DNA of 64,000 bases from assembly GCA_002968845.1 (NCBI GenBank), contig PVBG01000004.1:62001-126000 (forward strand), given 5' to 3'. The position numbers and the translations under genes are program-made. Below the pieces are notes generated by a model, which saw only the letters and a list, made by a program, of their open reading frames with translations, did not search any database and was not told where the DNA came from. Shown in pieces: positions 26,239 to 35,243 of this stretch (position 1 is the first letter of the stretch; each line of letters begins with the position of its first letter). Origin of the DNA: Neorhizobium tomejilense (lineage in GTDB: Bacteria; Pseudomonadota; Alphaproteobacteria; Rhizobiales; Rhizobiaceae).

Positions 26239-27958
26239 AGCCGCGGGAGAACCTCGCGACCGCGTCATCCGCCAGCTCGTGGCGGCACTGCTGTTCGAGG
26301 GCGTCATAGAGGTGCGCGAAAGCGCCTGTGGCGGTGCGCCGCAATTTCATTGGACGCTCGGTGGCCGGGAATTCCGGTGCCGCGGCACGATCGGCCCGTT
26401 CGGACGCGCCCGCATCGCGAAGGGCTCGGTGGAGATGCGGGCCTTGGAGGGCCATTGGGAAAGCGCCTCGCTTGGCGCGATCATTCCGTCATTGCCCGGC
26501 ACCGGGATCACACGCGGCAAGCTGCTCGGCGAGCTGGAGCAGACGATCGCCTTTTCCGAATGGAACCACCAAAATCTGCCCCTGAAGAACCGCCGTGCCC
26601 TCTCTTTTATCGAACTGGAAGGTGCCGTCGACGAAGGGCATCCGTACCATCCCTGTTACAGAGCCAGAACCGGATTTTCGTTCGCCGATCATGCCGCCTA
26701 CGGACCGGAAACCGGGCAAGCATTCCAGCTCGTCTGGCTGCTCGTCGCGCAAAAACATCTCGCTCAGGCGCTTCCGGGCAGCAGCGACGTCTTCTGGCGT
26801 GCTGAACTCGGCGACGAGACATGGACAGCGCTGGAGGCGAGGCGGAAACAGCTTGGCTTGGCAGCCGAAGATTTCGGGCTGGTGCCTCTCCATCCGTGGC
26901 AATGGAAAGACCTTGGCGAAACCATGCGAACGGGGTGGATCGCCGCGGGAGAGGCGCATTGCCTCGGCCCCGCGGGTGATCGCTACGTGGCGAGCCAATC
27001 GGTCCGGTCCCTGTTCAATATCGACCGGCCGCTCGCGGCAAGCATCAAGCTGCCGCTCAACATCGTCAACACCTCGTCGCGCAGGACGCTGGAGCCGCAT
27101 TCGGTCTGCACGGCGCCGGTGCTGTCTGCCTGGATCGCCGGCATCGTCCGCGACGATCCGTTGTTTGGCCGGGAATTTCCCCTCACCATCCTGCAGGAAT
27201 ATGCCGGGGTCATCGCCGATGCCGGAGGTCCATTGGCCGGCCAGCTGGGTGCGATCTGGCGGGAAAACGCCGAGGCGACGCTGTCGCCCGGCGAGGCGAT
27301 CATCCCTTTCAACGCCCTGATGATGATCGAAGCGGACGGAAGGCCCTTTGCGGATGAGTGGATCGAGCGTTTCGGCCTCATGCCATGGATGAACCGGCTG
27401 CTGGAGGTCACCGTCCTGCCTGTCTGGCACCTCCTTGTCGCCCACGGGATCGCCGTTGAAGCCCACGGCCAGAATATGCTGCTCGTCCACCGGGACGGCT
27501 GGCCGGTGCGGCTTATCCTGCGCGATTTCCACGAGAGCGTGGAATTTGCGCCCGATTTCCTGCACGAGCCGAAGAGAGCTCCGGATTTCGCTGCGCTGAA
27601 CCCGCTCTACCGCCATGCGGAACCGGATCAGTATTACTGGACGGACAATCTCGATTCCCTGCGGGAACTCGTGATGGACACGCTGTTCGTGTTCAACCTG
27701 GCGGAGATCTCGCATCTTCTCGACGTCTGTTACGGACTTCCGGAATTCCGCTTCTGGCAGCGGGTCGAAAGCCTGCTCACGTCCTATGCGCAAGAGCAGG
27801 ACATGCAGCACCGGCAATCGCTGCTGGGACATGACCGCGCGCTCATCCTCACCGAATCCCTGATCACCCGAAAGCTCCTCGCGCTGAAGCCGGAATATCA
27901 CCACGAGGTGCCGAATGCCCTGGCTGCCAGGACGTCTGAACGAAGGAGAAAGCCATGA
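26222..27958 (+). CDS. asbB: NRPS-independent siderophore synthetase, AsbB-like
   Basis: The second IucA/IucC-family enzyme (578 residues), which in the petrobactin pathway adds the second polyamine arm to citrate. It has LVPLHPWQWKDL near 219, SQSVRSLFNIDRPLAASIKLPLNIVNTSSRRTL, EAHGQNMLLVH near 412 and LILRDFHESVEF. The ATG at 26222 overlaps the end of asbA, and the stop overlaps asbC as ATGA, so the four genes are translated as one coupled block. Confidence 0.88.
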   Translation: MPLPLEAAGEPRDRVIRQLVAALLFEGVIEVRESACGGAPQFHWTLGGREFRCRGTIGPFGRARIAKGSVEMRALEGHWESASLGAIIPSLPGTGITRGKLLGELEQTIAFSEWNHQNLPLKNRRALSFIELEGAVDEGHPYHPCYRARTGFSFADHAAYGPETGQAFQLVWLLVAQKHLAQALPGSSDVFWRAELGDETWTALEARRKQLGLAAEDFGLVPLHPWQWKDLGETMRTGWIAAGEAHCLGPAGDRYVASQSVRSLFNIDRPLAASIKLPLNIVNTSSRRTLEPHSVCTAPVLSAWIAGIVRDDPLFGREFPLTILQEYAGVIADAGGPLAGQLGAIWRENAEATLSPGEAIIPFNALMMIEADGRPFADEWIERFGLMPWMNRLLEVTVLPVWHLLVAHGIAVEAHGQNMLLVHRDGWPVRLILRDFHESVEFAPDFLHEPKRAPDFAALNPLYRHAEPDQYYWTDNLDSLRELVMDTLFVFNLAEISHLLDVCYGLPEFRFWQRVESLLTSYAQEQDMQHRQSLLGHDRALILTESLITRKLLALKPEYHHEVPNALAARTSERRRKP

Positions 27959-29235
27959 TCCAGATCGATGGACGGCTCTACGATCACACCTATTTCGAAG
28001 AAACATCGCGACGCATCGCCGCGCAGATCGGCCTTGCTGAAAACGACAGCGGACGCTACGCGGTCTGCTTCAGCGAGACGACCCAATGGCTGTCCCTGTT
28101 CTTCGTCATCCGCAAGGCGGGCGCCAGCGTGCTGCCGATCCATCCCGGCACGCCCTATGCCGCTGCCCGAAAACTGGCGATCACGGCCAATTGCGACCGG
28201 CTTTTCTACAATAGCCTGACGGCCGAAGTGCTCGACGCGAAGCAAGAGGCGCCAAAGCCGGGTCGGCTGCTGCACATGAGTTCGGGAACGACCGGGGCAG
28301 CAAAATGCATCGCCCGGCCGTGGGCCGAAATCGACCGGGAGGTCGAAAGCTATGTCGCGACCTTCCGCGAACCCGAAGGCATGACGCCGGTGATCGCCTG
28401 CCCGACCACCCATTCCTACGGGCTGATCTGCGGGATTCTCGTGGCCCTCAAGCGCGGCCAGGTCCCCGTCATCGTCGAGACCGCCAATCCGAAATATCTC
28501 CTGAAAGTGCTGCGCGAAACCGGGCGGCCGCTCCTCTATTCCTCCCCGGCGATCCTCCATACGCTGTCGCGGCTTTTGCCCGAGGGGGAAAAGCTTCATG
28601 CGGCGATGACCTCCGGCACACTGCTTCCCGATCCGTGGTTCGTGCAGATCCGCGCAAGGAGCGAGCATCTCTTCCAGCAATATGGCTGCTCGGAATCCGG
28701 CTGCATCGCCATCAACCCTGACATGCGTGCCGCAGGCGACATGGGTTTCGTCCTGCCGCATCTGACGGCCGAGACCGGAACCGGCTCCGACGATACCGGC
28801 GAGATCGTCGTCCGGAGCGATGGCGGCGCGGCAATCCACACCCGCGACCTCGGCTACCGCCGCACGGACGGCATGCTGGTCTTCGTGTCGCGCATGGATG
28901 ATATGATCAACGTGTCGGGGCTCAACGTCTATCCCGGTGACGTGGAGGACGCGGTGATGGCGATGCCTGGTGTCACCGACGCCGTCGCCTTCCGCAGGAG
29001 CGACCGTTTTGCCGGCGAACGCGTGGCCTTGCTCTACAGCGCCAACCAGCCGGTGGCACCGCAGGATATCCGCGCATGGTGCAGCCGCCATCTCGCCAGC
29101 CACCAATTGCCGATGGAAATGATCCAGGTCGCAGAAGTCCCCCGCCAGGCGAACGGCAAGATCAGCCGCCGCGAGGTCGCGGTCCGTCATGCGGCCGGCG
29201 AGTTCGCAGGCCCCGAAGCAGGAGTTGCCTCATGA
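27955..29235 (+). CDS. asbC: Aryl-acid AMP ligase, AsbC-like
   Basis: Activates 3,4-dihydroxybenzoate as the adenylate and loads it on the carrier domain encoded by the next gene. The 426-residue protein is a compact ANL-family ligase: phosphate loop HMSSGTTGAAKC near 104-115, CPTTHSYGLICG, the aryl-binding YGCSESGCIAI, and the late RMDDMINVSGLNVYPGDVE with RQANGKISRRE holding the catalytic lysine. A GAAGGAG ribosome site precedes the ATG. Specificity for the 3,4-isomer comes from operon context, not from visible residues. Confidence 0.88.
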   Translation: MIQIDGRLYDHTYFEETSRRIAAQIGLAENDSGRYAVCFSETTQWLSLFFVIRKAGASVLPIHPGTPYAAARKLAITANCDRLFYNSLTAEVLDAKQEAPKPGRLLHMSSGTTGAAKCIARPWAEIDREVESYVATFREPEGMTPVIACPTTHSYGLICGILVALKRGQVPVIVETANPKYLLKVLRETGRPLLYSSPAILHTLSRLLPEGEKLHAAMTSGTLLPDPWFVQIRARSEHLFQQYGCSESGCIAINPDMRAAGDMGFVLPHLTAETGTGSDDTGEIVVRSDGGAAIHTRDLGYRRTDGMLVFVSRMDDMINVSGLNVYPGDVEDAVMAMPGVTDAVAFRRSDRFAGERVALLYSANQPVAPQDIRAWCSRHLASHQLPMEMIQVAEVPRQANGKISRREVAVRHAAGEFAGPEAGVAS

Positions 29236-30533
29236 CCCGTGAAGATATTCTCGAAGCCGTCCGGGCCGTGCTTTCCGAGCACATGGCCCATCCGCATATG
29301 CGTGGCTTCGCACCGGAAGCCCGCCTCAACGAGGATCTTTATCTCGATTCCGTTCTGATCCTGCAGATCTTCCTCAATCTCGAGCTGGAATACGGCCTTG
29401 CCATGCCGGAAGAGGCGATCGCGCGGCAGGAACTCGACACGGTTGCGGACCTCGTGGCGCTCTATGTGCCGAAGGCCATCATTCCGTCATTCCCGATGAC
29501 GGGCGGGACCGCAGATGAGGGGGTCCACGGTGAGGCCTATTACGACATCAAGGTGCATTGCTTTGTCAGCTGCGTCTGCGACGGCCTGAAACGGCAGGGG
29601 CTCGACCAGCGGCCCTTCTATTTCGGGGTCTGGGATGCGCGGTTCACCGTCAGCGAAAGCTTTCAGCTCCTCTATCATTCGCCGGAGATTACCCAGGACT
29701 TCTTCCGCGACTGGTTCCAGCGGCTCTACCAGGTCCAGGTCCGGGAGTGGTACGACCCGGCAAAATCGAAGAGCGACAACCTCGCCACGCTTTTCGAGCT
29801 CGTCGACAGCCGCCCGGACACCGGCTCGGTCATGGTCATGCTCGACATGTTCCATCTTCCCGAGCGCGAGAACAAATTCAACCAGAACCCCTTCCCGCAT
29901 TACCTGATGCTGCAGAAGACCGCCGACCCGGACAAATGGTTCGTGCATGATCCCGATTATCGTTGGGAAGGCGAGATCGAGCGGGAAAAGGTGATCCACG
30001 CGATCATGCAGCCGACGGTCGGCGGCGGTTACGTCTTCGACAACGCACAGGCACGCAATCCGGCGCCGGAAGACCTCAGGGATTATTTCGAGGCCTGCTT
30101 CGTCGCAGACCGCAATCCGCTGTCCGATGCCGTACGCGGCATCGTCACGGCCCATATCGAGGGTCGCAATGGACTGCAGCTGGCGAACCTGGCATCGGCG
30201 GTTCGTGAACTGCCGGTGATCACCATCCGCAAATATGCCTATGAGCACGGTTTCGCTTTCTTCTGGCGCGCCCTGAAACTGCCATCCGCCGAATTCGAAA
30301 CCTGGTGCGAGGAGATCGAAGCGCTCGTCCAATCGCTGAAGAATCTGCATTACGCCTGCATGAAGCTCGGCCAGACTGGCGACCGGAACCAGGCCGGTGC
30401 AGTCTTCGAACGCCTTGACGAGGCCGACCGGCTGGAACGCAACCTGAAGAACAGGCTTGGCGAGGTCTTTTCCGATTGGTGCGACCAAAATCTACCGCTC
30501 ACCGCCCCGAGACTTAGAAGAGCGGCCGGATAG
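29232..30533 (+). CDS. asbDE: Fused aryl carrier protein and condensing enzyme (AsbD-AsbE)
   Basis: In Bacillus, AsbD (carrier, about 90 residues) and AsbE (about 330) are separate; here one 433-residue chain carries both. Residues 1-80 form the carrier with the phosphopantetheine serine S40 in YLDSVLIL. From about 95 the AsbE/DUF6005 part begins (GEAYYDIKVHCFVSCVCDGL). It transfers the bound dihydroxybenzoate to a polyamine amine. I see no stop, frameshift or ribosome site at the junction (about 29480), so it is a true fusion. The start overlaps asbC (ATGA). A large hairpin follows the stop. Confidence 0.85.
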   Translation: MTREDILEAVRAVLSEHMAHPHMRGFAPEARLNEDLYLDSVLILQIFLNLELEYGLAMPEEAIARQELDTVADLVALYVPKAIIPSFPMTGGTADEGVHGEAYYDIKVHCFVSCVCDGLKRQGLDQRPFYFGVWDARFTVSESFQLLYHSPEITQDFFRDWFQRLYQVQVREWYDPAKSKSDNLATLFELVDSRPDTGSVMVMLDMFHLPERENKFNQNPFPHYLMLQKTADPDKWFVHDPDYRWEGEIEREKVIHAIMQPTVGGGYVFDNAQARNPAPEDLRDYFEACFVADRNPLSDAVRGIVTAHIEGRNGLQLANLASAVRELPVITIRKYAYEHGFAFFWRALKLPSAEFETWCEEIEALVQSLKNLHYACMKLGQTGDRNQAGAVFERLDEADRLERNLKNRLGEVFSDWCDQNLPLTAPRLRRAAG

Positions 30534-30597
30534 GGCTGAAACGTACATATATCTCGCCGCTTCGCTTCTCCCAAAGTGTCGCGACGGGTGGGGACTA

Positions 30598-30638
30598 ATG
30601 ACGGCGGCAAAGGCAATCCGCGCCTTTGCCGTCGTCAT
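30598..30638 (+). terminator. Long hairpin at the end of the asb operon
   Basis: ATGACGGCGGCAAAGGC (30598-30614) pairs with GCCTTTGCCGTCGTCAT (30622-30638) over 17 bp with one mismatch around a 7-base loop. There is no long T-run, but stability and position 65 bases after asbDE suggest a terminator. The rest of the 257-base gap to 30790 holds the fecI promoter region; an 11-bp palindrome ATGCGTCGCAT sits at about 30678-30688. Confidence 0.7.
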
Positions 30639-30790
30639 CATAATATGACTGTTGCATTCAAGTTTTTGATGGTAAATATGCGTCGCATGATAGGGAGTCC
30701 AACCATGTCATTCATATCATCGACCCATCCGTTGCAACTCGTGGCGAGCGCTGGGTCAGCATATTAGACGAGCTCAGATACTCTGACCCC

Positions 30791-31306
30791 ATGACCTTGG
30801 AAGCTGAAAGTCGTCACAGCCTCTATCTCGCCCACCGCTCGGCGCTGGTCGACTATGCCGCTCGGATCCTGGGCTCCCGGGAGGCGGCGGAGGATATCGT
30901 GCAGGAAGCCTATCTGCGTTTCGCGCCGGGGAAGACGCCCGGCGAATCGGCGCGCCAGGGGCTTGCCTATCTCTATCGCATCGTCCGCAATCTCTCCTTC
31001 GACGTCCTGAAGCGCCGCAAGATCGAGTATCGTGGCCACGCCGAAGACCCGCCCTTCTGGACCATTCCACAAGCCGCCGACAATCCGGAACAGACGGTGA
31101 TGTTCTGCGACGAAGTGCGTGTAGCGGCGGCGGCACTCGATGCGCTTCCAAGTGAGATCCGGATTGCTGTCGAAATGTACCGGTTCGGTGGCCATACGCT
31201 CGAAGGCGTAGCCGACCACCTGGGCATCTCCGTCGCCACCGCCCATCGCCACGTGCGGACCGCCATGGTCAAGATCGCCACCGCCCTCGACAGGAAAAAC
31301 GCCTGA
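30791..31306 (+). CDS. FecI-like ECF sigma factor
   Basis: A 171-residue extracytoplasmic-function sigma factor. The sigma-2 region (about 12-80) has LVDYAARILGSREAAEDIVQEAYLRF and YLYRIVRNLSFDVLKRRK. The sigma-4 helix-turn-helix (about 110-165) has LEGVADHLGISVATAHRHVRTAM. FecI types are switched on by a FecR partner when an STN-bearing TonB receptor binds its ligand; both partners follow directly. The probable targets are the receptor promoter at 32413 and the asb promoter at 24087. Confidence 0.92.
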   Translation: MTLEAESRHSLYLAHRSALVDYAARILGSREAAEDIVQEAYLRFAPGKTPGESARQGLAYLYRIVRNLSFDVLKRRKIEYRGHAEDPPFWTIPQAADNPEQTVMFCDEVRVAAAALDALPSEIRIAVEMYRFGGHTLEGVADHLGISVATAHRHVRTAMVKIATALDRKNA

Positions 31307-31406
31307 ATATCTCCACACATGCGAAAAATCCGGACCAGCCAATCGTTCCTACGCAAGAAGGGGAATTTCGGATAGAGATCGCAAGACATCCGAAGCAGGT
31401 TGAGAC

Positions 31407-32381
31407 TTGGCAGGGCACGACAAAACGGACGAGAGCATTCTGGAGGAGGCGATGGACTGGTTCCTGCGCCTGCGCGAACCACATCGTACAGCCGCCGACG
31501 AGCGCGACTTCAGCCTCTGGTTCAACCGGTCGCCTGCAAATCGCGATGCCTGGACGAAAGCCTGCAAGACCTGGGAGCTGATGGGCGAGACGACGCCCAT
31601 CCACGAAGACCTCTGGAGGCCGGCCGGCCAGGCGAAAATGCTTGCCGCTCGCCACCGACGGCGCGTCTGGAGTGTGGGCACGGCGCTGGCGCTGGCGGCC
31701 TGTCTTGTGCTGGCGTTGGCCGGCCCCTCCCTCTTCATTCGCTACCGGGCAGATTTCAGGACCGTAACGGCCGAGCTGCGCAAGATCACGCTCGAGGACG
31801 GCAGCGCAGTCGAACTCGGCGCAGAAAGCGCGATCGATGCGGATTTTGCCAACGGCGCGCGGCATGTGACGCTGCTTTCCGGCGAAGCCTTCTTCGACGT
31901 CAAACATGATTCGGCTCGGCCCTTTACCGTCACCGCAGCCGGCGTGAAGGTCACTGTGCTCGGCACCGCGTTCGACGTCCATATCAAGCCCGAAAATACC
32001 ACCGTGGAACTGGTTCGCGGGCTGGTCGGCCTCACGGTCGACGGCGCGGCGCGCACCCTCGAGCTTTCTCCCGGCGATTCCGTGACCGTCAGCCGCACCG
32101 ATGGGAGGGTGTCGCGAGCAAGACTGGCGCCGGAAGACATGGCGGGCTGGCGAAACGGGCGGCTGTTCGTCAACGACGTGACCGTCGCCTCGGTCGTCGA
32201 GGAACTGCAGCGCTATCATTCCGCATGGATCAGCATCCCGAGCGGCGATCTCGCCAATCGGCGCGTCACCGGCCTCTACGATCTCTCCAATCCCGATCGG
32301 GCGCTCGAAGCGCTGGTCCAGCCCTATGGCGGCAGGGTGCACCACATCTCCCCCTATCTCAGGGTGCTTGCGCTTTTCTAG
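31407..32381 (+). CDS. FecR-like membrane sigma regulator
   Basis: A 324-residue inner-membrane signal protein: N-terminal DUF4880 sigma-binding part (EEAMDWFLRLREP to DAWTKACKTWELM), one membrane helix at about 90-112, then a periplasmic FecR domain (VTAELRKITLEDGSAVELGAESAI onwards) and a C-terminal receptor-contacting part. The listed start is TTG. An internal ATG at 31452 has a much better ribosome site (GGAGGAGG) but would begin just inside the conserved region, so the start is open. It passes the signal from the receptor gene downstream to the sigma factor upstream. Confidence 0.88.
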   Translation: MAGHDKTDESILEEAMDWFLRLREPHRTAADERDFSLWFNRSPANRDAWTKACKTWELMGETTPIHEDLWRPAGQAKMLAARHRRRVWSVGTALALAACLVLALAGPSLFIRYRADFRTVTAELRKITLEDGSAVELGAESAIDADFANGARHVTLLSGEAFFDVKHDSARPFTVTAAGVKVTVLGTAFDVHIKPENTTVELVRGLVGLTVDGAARTLELSPGDSVTVSRTDGRVSRARLAPEDMAGWRNGRLFVNDVTVASVVEELQRYHSAWISIPSGDLANRRVTGLYDLSNPDRALEALVQPYGGRVHHISPYLRVLALF

Positions 32382-32412
32382 GCCGTTAAAATTTCCTGAA
32401 AATTTTTGCGAT

Positions 32413-32443
32413 GCGGTGAAAAAAGCGCCGGGCGCAGTCGTCT
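32413..32443 (+). promoter_or_regulatory. Candidate ECF-sigma promoter of the TonB receptor
   Basis: GCGGTGAAAAAA starts at 32413 and CGTC at 32439, exactly as at 24087/24113 before the siderophore genes. The element ends about 60 bases before the receptor start, a normal distance. AT-rich sequence (TTAAAATTTCCTGAAAATTTTT) lies just upstream in pieces. Confidence 0.65.
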
Positions 32444-32503
32444 TTACCCTGAAGCGCAGGCCGGGGGGCCTTGGCGAACACAGTGTAGCAGGAGACGGGG
32501 CGG

Positions 32504-34792
32504 ATGATTTTGCCGGTGAGTGGAGTAGTGCGTAGCGTGGGGGCAAAGGGCAAGCGGAACGCTTTTGCACTGAGCTTGATGACAACGGTCGCAGCAGCCG
32601 CGATTGGCGGAAGCGCGATCTTTGCGTCCCCGGCCCTCGCCCAGACGGCGACGCGCAGCTTCAATATCCCGGCTCAGCCGCTTGCTTCGGCTCTCAATGC
32701 CTTCGGCCGCCAGTCCGGCCTTCAGGTGACGCTGGCTGCCTCGACTTCCCGCGGCGTCGCCGCGCAGGCCGTCAGCGGCAATCTCACGCCGGATCAGGCG
32801 CTCGCCCGCATGCTCGCAGGGACGGGCGTGAACTACAGGATCGCCAACGGCACGGCCGTCATCGGCACTCCCGCAAATGCGTCCGGCGACGTGCCGACCG
32901 AAGGAGCCACGACGCTGAGGCCGATCGTCCTACAAGGCCAACCGGGTGCCGAGGGCGATGTCGGCGAAACGGTCATCGGACCCGAGCAGCTCGAGCGCAT
33001 CAACCCGACCGACCTCGCTGACGTGTTCCGGGAACAGGCCGGCATACAGGTGGGCAGCTCGCTTCCCATGTCGCAGAAGGTCTATGTCCATGGGGTCGAG
33101 GAAACCAATCTCGCCATCAGCATCGACGGCGCACGCCAGAACAACAAGGTCTTCCATCACAACGCGACCAACCTGATCGACCCGAGCCTGCTGAAGGCAG
33201 TGGACGTGGACGCCGGCATCGCGCCCGCCGACGCCGGTCCCGGCGCCCTCGCCGGCTCGATCAACTACGAGACCAAGGATGCGATCGACCTTCTGGCGCC
33301 GGGCAAATCCTTCGGCGGCTTCGTCACGTCGACCTACAATTTCAACAGCGATACGGTGACGACCGGGCTTTCCGCTTACGGCAAGCGTGAGGGCTTCGAG
33401 TTCCTCGGCTACCTGACCTTCGGCAAGGGCGACGATTTTGTCGGCGGCGCCGGAAGCGAGGTTTCCGGGACAAGCACAGATATCATCAGTGGCCTTGGCA
33501 AGCTTGCCTATGAATTCGAGAGCGGCGACCGCATCGAGATCAGCCACGACCGCGTGGTCGACGATGCGCCCCGCCCGTTCCGTGCAAACGCCGGCTTCGT
33601 CGATACGGGCCGGCCCTGGGAGCCGCGCATTCGCGACTATCGTCTCGAACGGCAAAATACAGTCCTCACCTACACGGACACCAGCCCGGAAGGCTGGTGG
33701 GACCCGACTATCATGTTGGCCTATAGCGGGACGGAAGTCAGCGTGCCCGTTTATGGTTCTCCGGGCTTCCTCTATACCGCGACCGGCGAGACCACGAGTT
33801 TCAACGGCAAGTTCGAGAACAAGTTCTCTTTCGAGATCGGCAGCATTACCGCCGGCGTGGACTTTTACAACGACCGGACGGAGCTTGAAGCGTCCACGGA
33901 TTCCGGAAGGGAAAAGGCGAGCAATATCGGAATTTATGCGCAGGCAAGGCTTGAGCCGTGGGAAAGAACCCGGCTTTCCTTCGGCGCCCGCGGTGATCAT
34001 CAATGGTTCACAGGCGTCAACGGCTCGGATTTCGACAATAGCGGCTTGAGCGCCAACATTTCGGGCGAATACGATCTTACCGATTTCCTGACTGCCAAAG
34101 CCGGCTTCTCGCATGTATGGGCCGGCGTTCCGATGGCAGAGACCTTCAACATCAATCCGCTCTGGAGCTACGGCCCCGATGGCCCGGAAGTCGTCACGGC
34201 GGACAACTACATGATCGGGCTCGAAGCCAAATATGAGGGCTTCACCGCTGAAGCCAGCTTGTTCCGCACAGATATCAACGATGCCCGTGTTGCCCGCTAC
34301 AGTCCGGCTGCGGCCGGAGCGCTCCTCAATCACGATCTGAAATCCAAGGGTTTCGAGATCGGTGCAGGTTATGAGTGGTCGAGCGGTTATGTGAAGGTGA
34401 AATACGCCCATATCGACGTCGACATCAACGGCCGACCAGCGGATTCCGAAACGGGGAACTACCTCGCGACGCCTGTGGGTGACATCATCACCGTTACCGC
34501 CGCACACACATTCGCGGACTGGGGACTGATCATCGGCGGCGACATCGAGATCGCTCCGGAATACGACCATATCACGTCAGGCTCTCCGCCCTTCAGGGCC
34601 TATGAAGTCGTCAATATCTTTGCAGAATGGAAGCCGGAAGCTCTGCCCAACTTCACATTCCGCGCCGAGGTGCAGAACCTGCTCGACAAGACCTATTCCG
34701 ACCGCGCCACCTATGGTCAAGAATTCGGCAACGTGACCCCGCTTTACGAACCGGGCCGCAGCTTCCTTCTGACCGCCAAGGCGACGTTCTGA
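32504..34792 (+). CDS. TonB-dependent receptor/transducer with STN domain
   Basis: A 762-residue outer-membrane receptor. Signal peptide to about 47 (ending ALAQ), then an STN signalling domain (FNIPAQPLASALNAFGRQSG to about 120) which contacts FecR. A plug follows (about 150-275, VYVHGVEETNLAISIDGARQNN), then the beta-barrel to a C-terminal phenylalanine. The plug and barrel resemble the heme/hemoglobin-type receptor branch more than classic catecholate receptors. However, the neighbours are a siderophore operon and a catecholate-type ABC importer. The ligand is therefore either the self-made siderophore or heme; context favours the siderophore. Confidence 0.88.
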   Translation: MILPVSGVVRSVGAKGKRNAFALSLMTTVAAAAIGGSAIFASPALAQTATRSFNIPAQPLASALNAFGRQSGLQVTLAASTSRGVAAQAVSGNLTPDQALARMLAGTGVNYRIANGTAVIGTPANASGDVPTEGATTLRPIVLQGQPGAEGDVGETVIGPEQLERINPTDLADVFREQAGIQVGSSLPMSQKVYVHGVEETNLAISIDGARQNNKVFHHNATNLIDPSLLKAVDVDAGIAPADAGPGALAGSINYETKDAIDLLAPGKSFGGFVTSTYNFNSDTVTTGLSAYGKREGFEFLGYLTFGKGDDFVGGAGSEVSGTSTDIISGLGKLAYEFESGDRIEISHDRVVDDAPRPFRANAGFVDTGRPWEPRIRDYRLERQNTVLTYTDTSPEGWWDPTIMLAYSGTEVSVPVYGSPGFLYTATGETTSFNGKFENKFSFEIGSITAGVDFYNDRTELEASTDSGREKASNIGIYAQARLEPWERTRLSFGARGDHQWFTGVNGSDFDNSGLSANISGEYDLTDFLTAKAGFSHVWAGVPMAETFNINPLWSYGPDGPEVVTADNYMIGLEAKYEGFTAEASLFRTDINDARVARYSPAAAGALLNHDLKSKGFEIGAGYEWSSGYVKVKYAHIDVDINGRPADSETGNYLATPVGDIITVTAAHTFADWGLIIGGDIEIAPEYDHITSGSPPFRAYEVVNIFAEWKPEALPNFTFRAEVQNLLDKTYSDRATYGQEFGNVTPLYEPGRSFLLTAKATF

Positions 34793-34824
34793 AGAACATG
34801 ATCATGCGTTCACATGACCGTGCA

Positions 34825-34844
34825 GCAACCGCGTTCCCGGTTGC
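34825..34844 (+). other. Hairpin between receptor and DUF2218 gene
   Basis: GCAACCG and CGGTTGC pair perfectly around CGTTCC in the 74-base gap after the receptor stop. There is no T-run, so it more likely stabilises or attenuates the transcript between the highly expressed receptor and the downstream genes. Confidence 0.4.
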
Positions 34845-34866
34845 CGCGGCAGCAGGGGTGAGATAA

Positions 34867-35199
34867 GTGGAGAACAACAGTCATCTTAAGGAGAGGGCTT
34901 TGTTACAGGCGACTGCGGAATGGCGCACCGAACACGGCGGAAAATACCTCGTCCAGTTGTGCAAGCATTTCGCTCACAAGATCGACGTCTCCTATTCCGA
35001 GACCCATGGGGAGTGCCGCTTTGCCTGCGGCACCGCCATTCTCGATGCGGATGACGGCGGCCTCAGGATCCTCGCGACGGCAGCCGACGAGGAACAGCTG
35101 ACGGAAACGAAATCGGTGATCGAGAGGCATCTCGTGCGCTTCGCTTTCCGTGAAAATCTGGAAGCCCTGCAATGGCAGCGGCCGGATCGGGCCGCCTGA
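34867..35199 (+). CDS. DUF2218 family protein
   Basis: A 110-residue cytoplasmic protein of unknown function. The family pattern is clear: YLVQLCKHFAHKIDVSYSE, GECRFACGTAIL, a middle acidic AADEEQL, and the ending VIERHLVRFAFRENLEALQW. Such genes are often found beside TonB receptors and siderophore genes, so an iron-linked role is likely. Two starts are possible: GTG 34867 after AGGGGTGAG, and TTG 34900, which has AAGGAG at ideal spacing and gives a 99-residue product closer to the usual N-terminus. Confidence 0.8.
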   Translation: MENNSHLKERALLQATAEWRTEHGGKYLVQLCKHFAHKIDVSYSETHGECRFACGTAILDADDGGLRILATAADEEQLTETKSVIERHLVRFAFRENLEALQWQRPDRAA

Positions 35200-35243
35200 G
35201 GCCTGATCGAGCATTCGGCCCACGGTCAAGACATGGTGAGAGA

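Noticed and set aside
26489..29190. Long minus-strand open frames opposite asbB and asbC
   Set aside because: They mirror strongly conserved enzymes, have no ribosome sites and low-complexity, arginine/histidine-rich products.
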